64,000 nt of DNA from Acheta domesticus (taxonomy: Eukaryota; Arthropoda; Insecta; Orthoptera; Gryllidae): NCBI GenBank assembly GCA_031308135.1, contig JAHLJT010008756.1, positions 74,559,821-74,623,820 on the forward strand. Reading direction: 5' to 3'. The notes under the pieces were generated by a model. The model saw only the letters and a program-made list of their open reading frames with translations, did no database searches and was not told the origin of the DNA. Shown here piece by piece: positions 54,601 through 64,000 of this stretch. The position numbers were made by a program, and so were the translations under genes. Within the stretch, counting starts at the first letter, position 1, and each line of letters starts with the position of its first letter.

Positions 54601-54930
54601 AAGTATTCAGTTAAGCACAATGCGTTGGTTTCAATTTGCCTGAGTTTTCTTGGCAATTCCTGCTTCGGGTCGGGTGAGAGTTGGTAACCCTCGGCGGAGC
54701 TTCGTTTTTGACTTTTTCTCCGCCTCGCCCGCGTCCATATCGTTTATGACCCAAAGATGCCCGCCTCCGGAGAAGGGGCCCTTTGTCCCCCTCAGGGAAT
54801 AGGGTCACCCGGCCGAGCGCCAGGGGTCATGAAATTATTTCCGGATGGTGATTGATGGGCTTTCTGTGAATGCCCGGTCAGGAGCGCCGAGGCCAGAAAA
54901 GACGCAGAGGAAATATTTTTGTTTCGTTTG
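54601..54930. other. GC-richer segment, unassigned
   Basis: It is moderately GC-rich (TCTCCGCCTCGCCCGCGTCC, CCCGGCCGAGCGCCAGGGGT) with short frames on the minus strand. No repeat or protein family was recognised. It may be an exon or regulatory piece, or an old repeat. Confidence 0.35.
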
Positions 54931-55304
54931 AGGTTTCTGCTGTTTCAGCTTCTTACTCAGCTGGGGGTCTCGGAAGTCGAAAGAAATATTCGAGGTCGAG
55001 GCCTGAAAGTTCTTAGTAGATATTTTTGCCGATTTGGGTCGGATGAATTCAAGTAAAATACTTCTGGATTTACTTAGCCACCGCTTGAAAATTGTTATTG
55101 TTGTAAACATATTTCTAAAATGTAGGAATAGTCCCACCCAAATTATGAATAATACATGATAAAATTTTATAAACACGATAAATAAAATATTTCACCATTT
55201 AATTTATTAAACTTGATTATTAATTCGAAAAAAAGTGTCATGGAGCCTTAAGAGTGTTTAAAGCATACTTGAGAACTGCTCCAGGGTAATTTTGTTTCCT
55301 TATA
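54931..55304. other. AT-rich sequence, nothing recognised
   Basis: The minus-strand 113-codon frame at 54835-55176 has a Phe/Leu-rich start but no recognisable domain. Confidence 0.35.
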
Positions 55305-55480
55305 TTTAGCGGCATTTAGTGGTATTTAGTGGTACTGGGGGTTCAAAGGGAAAACCTCGCAAGCCTACATGAATTTCGCGTTTCAGCGGAGGGGAAACTC
55401 CGCCACGTTCCGAAATATAACACGCACTACATTTAACGGAACTAACAACCGTACCCGTTGACGTGCTCAGAAACATTAGT
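55305..55480 (+). mobile_element. SINE family A, 3' piece
   Basis: AAACTCCGCCACGTTCCGAA, ACGCACTACATTTAACGGAA and CTAACAACCGTACCCGTTGA correspond to the last ~150 bp of family A. The start contains a small ATTTAGTGGT duplication. It lies about 100 bp from an inverted, nearly full-length copy. Confidence 0.65.
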
Positions 55481-55565
55481 GCATCAATACATAAATTTGG
55501 CCAGACCCCAGAGGATTCTAACATTAATTGCGATTGAAATCCTTTTCACTTCCTCGGGTTGAAGG

Positions 55566-56083
55566 AACTAAATGATCGATTGTTACTGATTGTTTCCGGG
55601 CGCGTCAACTGCTAAGGTCATTAGTACCGTAAGAGTGGCGCATGATATTGTCGCGAGAGGTGGCGGTGATCTTTCCCCTGGGAATGGCGAGATCCGGCGC
55701 CGACCTATTTGTCGGCTAACGTGATTTCCCCAACCAGGTATCTCTGTCTGCCGCAACCTGGATAAGCTCTAAGCTCCCAACTTGTCTCGACATATATGGT
55801 GGTATAGTGCATGCAATAAGGGGTGAGGACAGGACAAGGAGTAGGTCGTGCAAGGTCTGTGGCTAGTTTGTCAGTACTACTCTGGCATTCGCCTGTTGTT
55901 GATCGGAGAAACCACGGAGAACTTACGGATCAGAGCACCCGGCTGTTAGAAGTCTCCTCCAGAAAGGAGCTGCATTCGACCCAGTAGCTATCGAGCTAGT
56001 GTCAAAAATCCTGCCACTATCGAGACTCGAACTCTAGGATTTCCCGCTCAGAGTTGTCATTTGATGCTCTGAGCCAACTAAAT
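55566..56083 (-). mobile_element. SINE family A, near full length, with possible 8-bp target duplication
   Basis: The element 55574-56075 is flanked by AACTAAAT on both sides (55566-55573 and 56076-56083). Read from 56075 downward: GGCTCAGAGCATCAAATGAC (A box region), GAGTTCGAGTCTCGATAGTG (B box), CTAACAGCCGGGTGCTCTGA and GTCGGCGCCGGATCTCGCC. The tail is ACTAATGACCTTAGCAGTTG plus ACGCGCCC, with repeated AATC words at the end. It includes all family A segments. Confidence 0.8.
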
Positions 56084-56500
56084 AAAATTGTCGTATGTCC
56101 TCGATCTAGAATGCTGTGTAAAGAACCTTGCTTCGGCTTTGTCAGCTTTCAATTCGTGTTCAGAAGATATGTACACCACAGTCGACAGAACATCGATGTT
56201 CAAATAAAAAAATATTTGACTTTACAAAAAACATGACTTTTGTCGGATTAATATCTTCAGGGGTCTAATTATGACCAACTATAACAAAAAAAATTCAAAA
56301 TACGTACAAATACCCATTTGGCGCCTGTAAATGTTACGTTATCAACGGTGTCAATCTTACAAGGAACATGAGCTCTTAAGAACCGACGTGCATTTTAAAA
56401 CAGATTTAGAAATCCATGTACTTTATTAGTTGACAAATCGAACATTTATAAATCGATTTTAAGAACCTTTTCGTGAAGTTGTTCTAGTACCATTAGCAAA

Positions 56501-56551
<51 letters not shown>

Positions 56552-57174
56552 CACATATATTTCAATGTGTTCATTGACTGTAAATAATTCTACAACAATT
56601 TATTTTGCATACCAAAGTGTTTAAATAGTTCAAAATTTGTAATCAATTGCAACATTTATAATAATTTTTAAACGTATTGAATTAAGGCGTGTGTCTGATA
56701 TGGCAAAACAAACATCTGAGAATTCTAGTCATTTTGAAGAAAATCAGAACAAGTTTGTTTCCAATGTTTTTAACTTAATGAATTTTCATTCAGATTTTTA
56801 TTCAAGAAAATAGTTATACGGATCCCAAAACCCCAAATTAAAATAGTCTATCTTGAGGTAACATCTAGAACGTGTGTGTGTGGTACGGCCATCCGTGTTC
56901 TACAAATCATCAATTTTCCAGACTGATAGTGCTAAAATGAATAACTGTGGAGTAAAATAAATAATTATGATATTAAATATGCTTTTGTTAATCAAAAGTG
57001 TATGAAAAATAGAATATTTAATTACAAATTAACTTGAAAATGAAATTGGTATTACAATTAATTTTTAAAAGGTGAAATCATTGAAGTAAAGAGTACATCG
57101 AGAAACGAAATGGTTAAAATAAGCTAGGTTTACTGGCCGGAGTTCTAGCAAGAGCAAAGCATTCTTCATGGTAG
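56084..57174. other. AT-rich sequence with (TA)n microsatellite
   Basis: A (TA)n run lies at about 56506-56550. Otherwise there are no recognisable repeats, RNA genes or domains. Confidence 0.45.
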
Positions 57175-57384
57175 GAAAAAATAATAGATTACGTAGATTC
57201 TCATATCGTTCACTTGGTCTTCCTGGCAATTGCTGCAGGACCAACCTTCAAATTATTTGGTAGATTGTTGGTTCAATTCGGTTACTCTAAGGGAACCCTG
57301 AAGTTGGTGGGTTATTTAACTCGGGGGGGCGCCCGAGTGGCTATAACAGGAGCAGATCAGCTAGCACGAAAATCGTTTGACTAG
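57175..57384 (+). CDS. Unassigned open frame (69 codons, no ATG start)
   Basis: Between an in-frame TAG at 57172-57174 and the stop at 57382-57384 the frame reads EKIIDYVDSHIVHLVFLAIA, AGPTFKLFGRLLVQFGYSKG, TLKLVGYLTRGGARVAITGA and DQLARKSFD. It has a hydrophobic segment (LVFLAIAAG), regularly spaced basic residues and a Gly/Arg turn, unlike the biased chance frames elsewhere. There is no methionine, so it could be an exon, the C-terminus of a decayed gene or transposon protein, or chance. No family was recognised. The local sequence is less AT-rich than its surroundings. Confidence 0.3.
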   Translation, partial: EKIIDYVDSHIVHLVFLAIAAGPTFKLFGRLLVQFGYSKGTLKLVGYLTRGGARVAITGADQLARKSFD

Positions 57385-58479
57385 GAATAACTTATACACG
57401 ATATGTCATAAGACACTCGCAAGAGCATTCAAGAGTACAATAGTTTTCATAAAAAAAATTAAAGAAGGGAAGAAAAAAAAAACGGAGAAACCAATAGTGA
57501 CTTTCTAGATAAAAATAAGACGTCACTTGAAAAAAATAACAAAAGCAGAAACCGACGCCCAGTTGCTCATCGTAGGTGGATGGGAAATCGACAAGTTACC
57601 CATTAAGAGTCCCTATTATTGTATTCTGTTGCCATCTAGAGTATTATTTGTAAAGAGAACTCAAAAAAAGGGGGTGGCCGTAACAGAAGCACCCACCAGG
57701 AGCGAACGCACGGGCGCGAAGGGCCCCCGATGTTCAAGGGCCACCGATAATTCTGAAAAAAATATTTAATACTATTTTTAAAAAAATAAAACGAAAAACG
57801 TATAAAAAGTTATGTATGATTAATCTATGTGCAAAAAATTGGCATAACTGTGCAATGCATCGTGTGTCAATGAATAATGTTTGTAATATGGAATGTTGCT
57901 GGTTGATGCGTTTCAAATTTATATTGTACTATTCAATAAAAAATTAAAACTATTTAATTTGTAGTATTTTTAATGTAATGATAAATCTTTTATTCTTACT
58001 TACTTATACATATGTTAAAATTTTTTGTTTGAATAATGTTGATTAAAAAACTAAGAAATACTTTCAAAATATTTTTAAAAATTACAAAATACAGTGTGAA
58101 TTGATAGGATTTTCTTTGTATTTCAGCATCGAAATTGGGGGGGGGGAGCGCGTCGGTGAAAGAAAGAGAAGGGGGCCCCCAAATTAACCTAGGCCCATAT
58201 GTCCCTATTGCTGTTAAAACGGCCCTGGCACCCACCTTATAATTTGTACATATTTCTGTATTATGAGTATAGTAAAAAGTTTGTGAAAAATGTTAGGGGA
58301 CACTGTTAAGCGCTTGCTTAATCTACTTGTGCAACAATACACCTTTATTTAGATGAAATAGACTTGGTAGACGTCTGACAATGAGTGTCATGTTTTTTTT
58401 CATTAGATTCAATTTCATTGGCTACTATAGGGAAAAGTCTGTTTTATTTCAATAAAGTGCGTTGTTTTTCTTTGGCATT
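57385..58479. other. AT-rich sequence, nothing recognised
   Basis: Poly-A and poly-G runs (58138-58147) are present. The frame at 57527-57769 has no recognisable domain. Confidence 0.4.
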
Positions 58480-58725
58480 CGCCCGAGGTGGTCTAAACAC
58501 ACCTGTGGCATTGGTCGGGGACTCGGTCAGCACCGCGCGACAAACCCTGGCTCCAAGGTAACCTTACCCTTGGCCCTTAGCGAGGTAGTAGTCTCTCTCT
58601 AGACACAAGGAGTCCTTTTTGTAGGTGTGGGCGCCCGGGCGGTGCAAGGCGATTGGCAATGAAGTGCCAAAAACTCTGCCGCGTACCGAGGAACAAGTGC
58701 TGAGGCATAATAACGAATCGCTTTT
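58480..58725. other. GC-richer segment, unassigned
   Basis: About 245 bp with GGCATTCGCCCGAGGTGGTC, GCACCGCGCGACAAACCCTG and GTGGGCGCCCGGGCGGTGCA. It may be an uncharacterised SINE or retrocopy. No tRNA boxes or coding domain could be fixed. Confidence 0.35.
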
Positions 58726-60659
58726 AAAAACATTCCTTGTAATTTCTCGTCAGCTAAGTATTTTTGAAGTAAAAAAATAATTGTCGCATTTCAGTTTGGG
58801 GTAACACTGGCTTACATTTTACAATTTTTAACTTATATACATGGCTAAATGACACAATTGGAGGTGTTTAAAGTTCACCTGTACGGAATTTGTTTACAAA
58901 CTTCATATATTAACATTAACAATACATTTATGGAAAACATTGTTAGTAGATATAGTTCTTTTAATTTACAATGTACTCTAATGAAATGTTACAGTATTCT
59001 TCAGTTGTGGCAGTTTTACATTATTCTGGTAAATGTGTTAATTAACAATTTGTTAAAATGTTTACAATCATAGGATTAAATTCGTTAAAAAAAATCACAA
59101 TTTTTTCAATAAACAGGTTTTACAGTCATTATTTCACCAGTAGACTGCTCTTGTGTGTGACCTTTCTTTGTGATATAATAATAAATATTTAACATATGTA
59201 CAATATTATTTCCCAATAGATCTAGCCGAACTCAAGGCCGTGGGAATTTGAAACGCATATTTTTTTTATTTTTAGGATTATTGGTATAAAAAAACTCAAA
59301 AACATTTTCAAAATTTCCGCAAAAATGGCCTTACATTGTTTTGTGAAATTGCGTGATTACAGCGAAAGTGTGCTTATAGATATAGTGTAGGTCCGGTTTT
59401 AATTAGAACTCTATTTACTTAAAATGCAATATTTGTCCATTCTTGAGATGCGTCGGGCCCGCTGAAATACCTAATATCTGTGGTAATATAAATAATGGTT
59501 CCCAGAAATTCAGGCATTTAGTTTTACTAAAGTAGGCAAGCAAAAAGGTGTTTATTTTGGCTAAAGTAGGGGTGCAAAAAGCAATGAAAACATCACATTT
59601 AACAAACAGTGAAAACATCACTTTTAAAAGGAATTATTTTAAAGAATTAATTATTAAAAATTCAAATTTTTGTTCTAACTCTAAAGTTTATATTAGCACT
59701 GTGTGTAAGGAAACCAACTTTTCTTTGCGATCTTGACTGCCCATGACCTCCCAATATAATGGCTACGAATATGTTTTACTCGCAACGCTGTCTCTTCGAA
59801 ATGTTATTATGGACTCCTTTTTGAATCTTGAAATGGCATAAGTGAAAACGGAATCATAGTTTTCGTTCTTCAAAACTTGTGTTATCGCCAGCGCTGAGAA
59901 AGGTATAGTATCATAAGAAGAGAGCTATGACCTGAAACGGGATAGGTGGACATACTCAAAAGTTGGATGAGATTCCTTGAGAGCAAAAGAAGCCTGTCGG
60001 GGTCAATGAAAAAAAATCTTGTCTGGTATCATCTTTCTTTTAACATTTAGATTTTAACACAACATACTTGAACTTGGAGCCTTCGTATTCACAGAAAGGC
60101 AAGCCCGAACTGTGCCTTCATGTTGCCGAGGCTTGCGGGTACGCTTCCAGCTTGATAGGTGCTAGGAGAGAAGACAAGCAAAATAATGAGGAAAATAGCA
60201 CAAATAAGGAAAAATAGCAAAAATAGGCATCGTAAGATAAAATAGACGAAATTAAAATCTACTAAAAGAACTTCAGAAGTACAATCAAGTGATTCTTATT
60301 GTTAAAAAGGCATTTTGCCAAACTTTCGGTTTCCAATAATGAACAAGAACGTTGAGAGCGAAAACCTACCATTAAACCAACCTTCCATTAAAAAATCAAA
60401 GATGATTAAATTTCTCGAAAACTAAAAATATTATAGACAATTCCTCTGCGGCATGTTACTTGCCCCATGATTCCGCATTGTTAATCGAAAACTGCATTTC
60501 GATATCCTTAATCATTTAGAAGTTATCGGGGTGGTCCATAGTTGGTGGGGCACCTGCATATACATACACATATATAATTTATATTAAAATTACTTTGAAA
60601 CTTCAGTAACAACTTGAAGGAGCCCTTGCCCGTGGGGTGGTTCTTAGTCTGTTTATTCA
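58726..60659. other. AT-rich sequence, possibly old hAT-related non-coding DNA
   Basis: AAAATAGCAAAAATAGGCAT (about 60213-60232) and similar words resemble the non-coding sequence near the hAT remnant at 22 kb. This is suggestive only. Frames at 58849-59073 and 59548-59736 have no recognisable domain. Confidence 0.35.
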
Positions 60660-60872
60660 TTAATCCGTGCCTGCGTGTATTCCGTCCTCAGAGGCGGCGG
60701 ACGCGGCCCGTCCTCGCCGCCGCCCAGCCGTAAATGCGTATCGCGGGCGATCGCGTCCGCCATCGTATTTTTCCGCGACTGACGCGCCGCTGCCGCCGCA
60801 GCCAACCAACAAGGCTTCCAAGCGGGCAAGGCCGTCGACTAACACACCCTCTCGACAGACGGTCGGGTGATA
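60660..60872. other. CpG-rich island
   Basis: About 210 bp of GC- and CpG-rich sequence (GGCGGCGGACGCGGCCCG, GCGGGCGATCGCGTCCGCC, CTGCCGCCGCAGCC). Four overlapping 61-70-codon frames on both strands reflect composition. No gene was recognised. Confidence 0.58.
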
Positions 60873-62261
60873 CCAAGAACCTCTTTAATTTTTTTTTCAT
60901 GCAAGGGTCACACCGTTTAACTCATTAATTATATAAAACTGATGCTTTAATTCACAGAATATTGTGCCAACTTCTGCAACGTATGTGTAATATTTATTAT
61001 AAATATGCTTCATAACATAACATCAGCGCGAGTGCAGGACCATCAACAGAACTCGTAGGTAATTTTACTTTATTTTTCTACCGGGAAATACTATACTACG
61101 GTTGCGATACCAATTCTGAAGAATGGACAAGGAAAGTGCGCCATGCAGAATGGATAGAAGATTATAAGATGCAAAGATGTTTATTTTGAGACTGCTTTCT
61201 TTTATGAAGGGTGCGAAGTACCCGTGAAAAATGACTGAAGTTGAAAACAGAAAGTGAAAGTAAGTGAAAAGCTAAAAATATTGCAACAACGTTTAGTTAG
61301 AATACACAGAACTCGTTTCACCAGGCTGGTTCTCAGCAATGTTCTATGAGCTACAATGTCGCCAAATGAAGTGCTAGGTGTACTAATGTAATATTAGGAG
61401 GGACAGATTACGTGTTTTCTAAGAAGTTACTTCTGACAAATGCATATGAGACATAAACTTCATTAAAACAGTCTTACTGGTTCTTGAACTTAGCAAGGAA
61501 GTAATTTCCTGACATGTAAAGCTTTCTATGAAAGGCGAAAGAAACGTGTTTGTTAGTTGTCGCAAACCGGTGAGTGGTCTTATCTTACTGCCTCTTAGTA
61601 ACCTTCGCTCTCCGATTATACTTTTATAACTCGTAAAACGCGTTTGTGATAAATACACATTGTTACAATCATAGGGAACAAACTTCCCTTGTTCTCAAAT
61701 GCTCTAAATAGAGTACCATAATGACAAAATAAACTTTACAGAATGTATATTTAAAACAAAAACATCACATAAATAATTAACGGTAAAATTTGTTTCATTT
61801 AAATTTACATTCTGCTGGATCATACCTGTAGTAATATTTCTTTAGTAAATAATATTGAGCATACACTACTAAACAAAACGTATAGTAAGCTCATCGTTTT
61901 CTAAAGACTTCTTATTTTGTTTTCTGATAAATTAATTCCCAATTCTAGTAGCAATAAATTTTTCAGTATCGAATATGGAAAGAGAAAACAAGAAGGGTAT
62001 TTAATACGTTCGGAGGTAGCACACCTAGAAACTTTTGTGATTACGCGTTTACTATTACTAAATTCATATTATGGTAATAAAATTTATTTCCTTTGGGGTG
62101 ATTATTGTCATACATACCTTAAACATGACTCTGTTCTTATGATGTCCAGTGATAATACAAGCTTTGGTATTTTTCTGTTCTTGCTACGATGTTTTACCAC
62201 GGATATACAATGTTAATATGTTTAATTTAGGTTCTTTTTTTTCCTAGACAGCTTTTTCCAG
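60873..62261. other. AT-rich sequence, nothing recognised
   Basis: Frames at 61419-61658 (minus) and 61917-62216 (plus) have no recognisable domain. No RNA gene or transposon end was seen. Confidence 0.4.
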
Positions 62262-62505
62262 CTGACAAGCGATTACCCCTTTACGTCCCGATGGGACGCA
62301 TATTCGACCATATACTAGACATCAACACACTTTGCGAGATCCTCTAATCTGGGATAAGCAGAACGCGAGGCCCTCCGCGACAACACAAAATGAGAGACAA
62401 GGGACAAACAACCATGCCCAAAGCGGGACTCGAATCCGCATCTTTCGGATCTGCTCTAAGTTGGTAGCCCTTATCTATCTTGGCCATCCAGGACGGCTCA
62501 GATTA
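62262..62505 (-). mobile_element. tRNA-derived SINE (family B), inverted copy
   Basis: Read from 62505 downward: CTGGATGGCCAAGATAGATA (A box region), GCGGATTCGAGTCCCGCTTT (B box), GGGCATGGTTGTTTGTCCCT and GGAGGGCCTCGCGTTCTG. GGTCGAATATGCGTCCCATC follows at the 3' end. The same motifs in the same order define the 25083 copy. Confidence 0.78.
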
Positions 62506-63227
62506 GATAATTAGAAACAAAAACAAGATGAATATCGTATTTCATAGATTAAGTTCATTTTTATAAACGATATAGTAAACAGTAAATAGCCTCGGATATA
62601 GTAAATAGAGCGCAGATATAATTTCTTGAATGCATTAATTGCAGAATGATGTAATCTAAATTTCTTGATAGGTTTACTTCGGCAGGTGACGTAAGGAACA
62701 TTTATGACAAGTATATAAACCGGAATAAATTGTGGGCGCGAGCAAACCCACAACATGAACGCCGTCAAAAGAGGCTTTAAAACGTGGCAGAGGGAATACT
62801 AGACTTGTCCATTGCTACCGACACTCCAAAAGGTGATGGGCACACTCTCACAGCACAATAAAATGATTTTATCAGCGAGTTGCGAGCAGTTCTGTTTGGT
62901 CGTCAGCCATATGTTCATTCAAGGTCTTGAAGTCAAAACAGTGGAAGTGCGTTTCGAGGAACCAGCGAACATAAAGTTTGCGAGACTTCCGTTGCCTGTC
63001 TTGAAATGTATATGGCTCGTCTTTGTTTCCCGACTTCATCGAACGTGTCGAAAACTGGTGCCGATTTCAGATATGGGGCCTATAACATTGCACTTTAAAT
63101 TTCTTTGAAGATCGTTTACGATTTGGTGATTGAAAACGTATCCTTTCGTTCCATGACGTTTACTGTTATTGAAGGTTGGGCTTAAGGGAGTCGATTGATT
63201 TAATGAATGAGGTTTCACAGCAACTGC
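62506..63227. other. Unassigned sequence
   Basis: The 98-codon frame at 62812-63108 was inspected and has no recognisable domain, signal peptide or motif; it may be chance. No repeat boundary was seen. Confidence 0.4.
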
Positions 63228-63595
63228 AATGATCATTAGTCCCGTTAGCGTAGTGGATGATTTTTATTTTTGAAGGTGATGTCGTTCTCCCCCCGCTAGA
63301 TAGTGATATCCGGCCCCGACCTACACATCACATGGCGGTATATTTCCCCCCTCCGGGTATCTCCCCAGTGGGGCACTATCCCTGCCGAGACAAGCTCTTA
63401 GCTCCCGACATGTGTGGTGGAGTAGGGCAAGTTAGAGTAATTGTGTAAACGTAAGGAGAGGATGAGAGAAGGAAGACAAAGGAAAGATCGCGCGCTGTCT
63501 GTGGCCAGTTTGTTAGGATATTGTTTGAGATTGGCTTGGTATTGATCGGAGAAATCACGTAAAACTACCGATCAGAGTCGACCGCTCGATTGCAT
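63228..63595 (-). mobile_element. SINE family A, head-truncated
   Basis: Read downward from 63595: GAGCGGTCGACTCTGATCGG, a TTTCTCCGATCAAT segment, GGAGCTAAGAGCTTGTCTCG, CCCCACTGGGGAGATACCCG, GTCGGGGCCGGATATCACTA and the tail GGGACTAATGATCATTGCAG. The tRNA-like head is missing. The family tail motif has several substitutions, so the copy is old. Confidence 0.72.
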
Positions 63596-64000
63596 CTCGC
63601 AGTCAGCTTTTCTTTTCTCCTCAAAATGTCGTAGCCTTATTGCATCCGGTTCGGTTTTCCTCATGAATGCAAGGTAGAGTTGGCATGTTTCAGTGCTACA
63701 AATATTGTTCTGCAGCAAATACGTACTCCTTTTAACTACGGTAATATTTCAAGGGGGTTTGTCTCTTAATTAAAATTCTAGTTTGCCAACACATCGGAAT
63801 TTTATTGTTCCTTCCTCAGGGCTGTGGGACATATAATTACACTACGAGTATTACTTCATAGGAATGATGCAGAATTAGATAGAATACACACCAATAAACA
63901 AAACACAAAAAAATATGTACCAAGTTGTTGTTCATGAAATACCTGTGTACATAACCAACACCCCCCAACTATTAATTAATTATGTGGAAGTGAATTAAAG
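63596..64000. other. AT-rich sequence, nothing recognised
   Basis: No gene, RNA or repeat boundary was identified up to the end of the window. Confidence 0.4.

Overview
The window looks like nuclear DNA from a large, repeat-rich animal genome, most probably an arthropod and plausibly an insect. It is AT-rich (clearly under 40% GC by eye) and has no operons or ribosome-binding-site pattern. It holds many tRNA-headed SINEs, decayed LINE and DNA-transposon fragments, microsatellites and MITE-like inverted repeats. The protein remnants resemble families common in insect genomes: hAT, HARBI1-like and DUF7869-like sequences and several non-LTR retrotransposons. The species cannot be named from the sequence. 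No convincing intact host gene was found. Almost every reading frame is under about 130 codons, and the longest (214 codons at 32329-32973) is low-complexity. The window is best read as intergenic or deep-intronic DNA.

Layout. 0-8 kb: GC island, a 0.9 kb terminal-inverted-repeat element (566-1464), a full-length SINE with a 16-bp target-site duplication (3148-3721), a second GC island (7322-7565) and the 3' end of a LINE on the minus strand (7740-8180). 8-13 kb: perfect hairpin (8325-8370), DUF7869-like remnant (8442-8740), a four-subunit repeat element (10663-12055) and a 300-bp polypurine tract. 13-19 kb: SINE pieces, a restriction-like-endonuclease LINE tail, GC island and a 19-bp GATC-rich minisatellite. 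19-29 kb: tRNA-SINE, hAT and HARBI1-like remnants, GGGTAA-type array, chimeric LINE fragment, zinc-finger pseudogene and a diverged subunit element. 29-38 kb: SINEs, two large inverted-repeat structures (31328-31831 and 32177-32436), a candidate recursive splice site or cryptic exon near 35047, a SINE and a MITE. 38-46 kb: two more subunit-element copies, a CR1/L2-like LINE tail and two head-to-tail LINE tails. 46-64 kb: palindrome, nested pogo-like/piggyBac-like insertions (49249-50696), GC islands, several SINE copies, a long minus-strand subunit element (52380-53604) and an unassigned 69-codon frame (57175-57384).

Most notable: (1) a repeat family built from degenerate ~290-310-bp tandem subunits, beginning CTAGTGGTGC and associated with a terminal ACTTTYCY hairpin; (2) a SINE family whose 3' tail matches the 3' UTR of a LINE fragment in the same window, consistent with a SINE-LINE partnership; (3) eight GC-rich islands of about 200-300 bp at irregular multi-kb intervals; (4) a zero-length-exon splice signature at 35047/35048. 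All family assignments were made by eye, without database searches.
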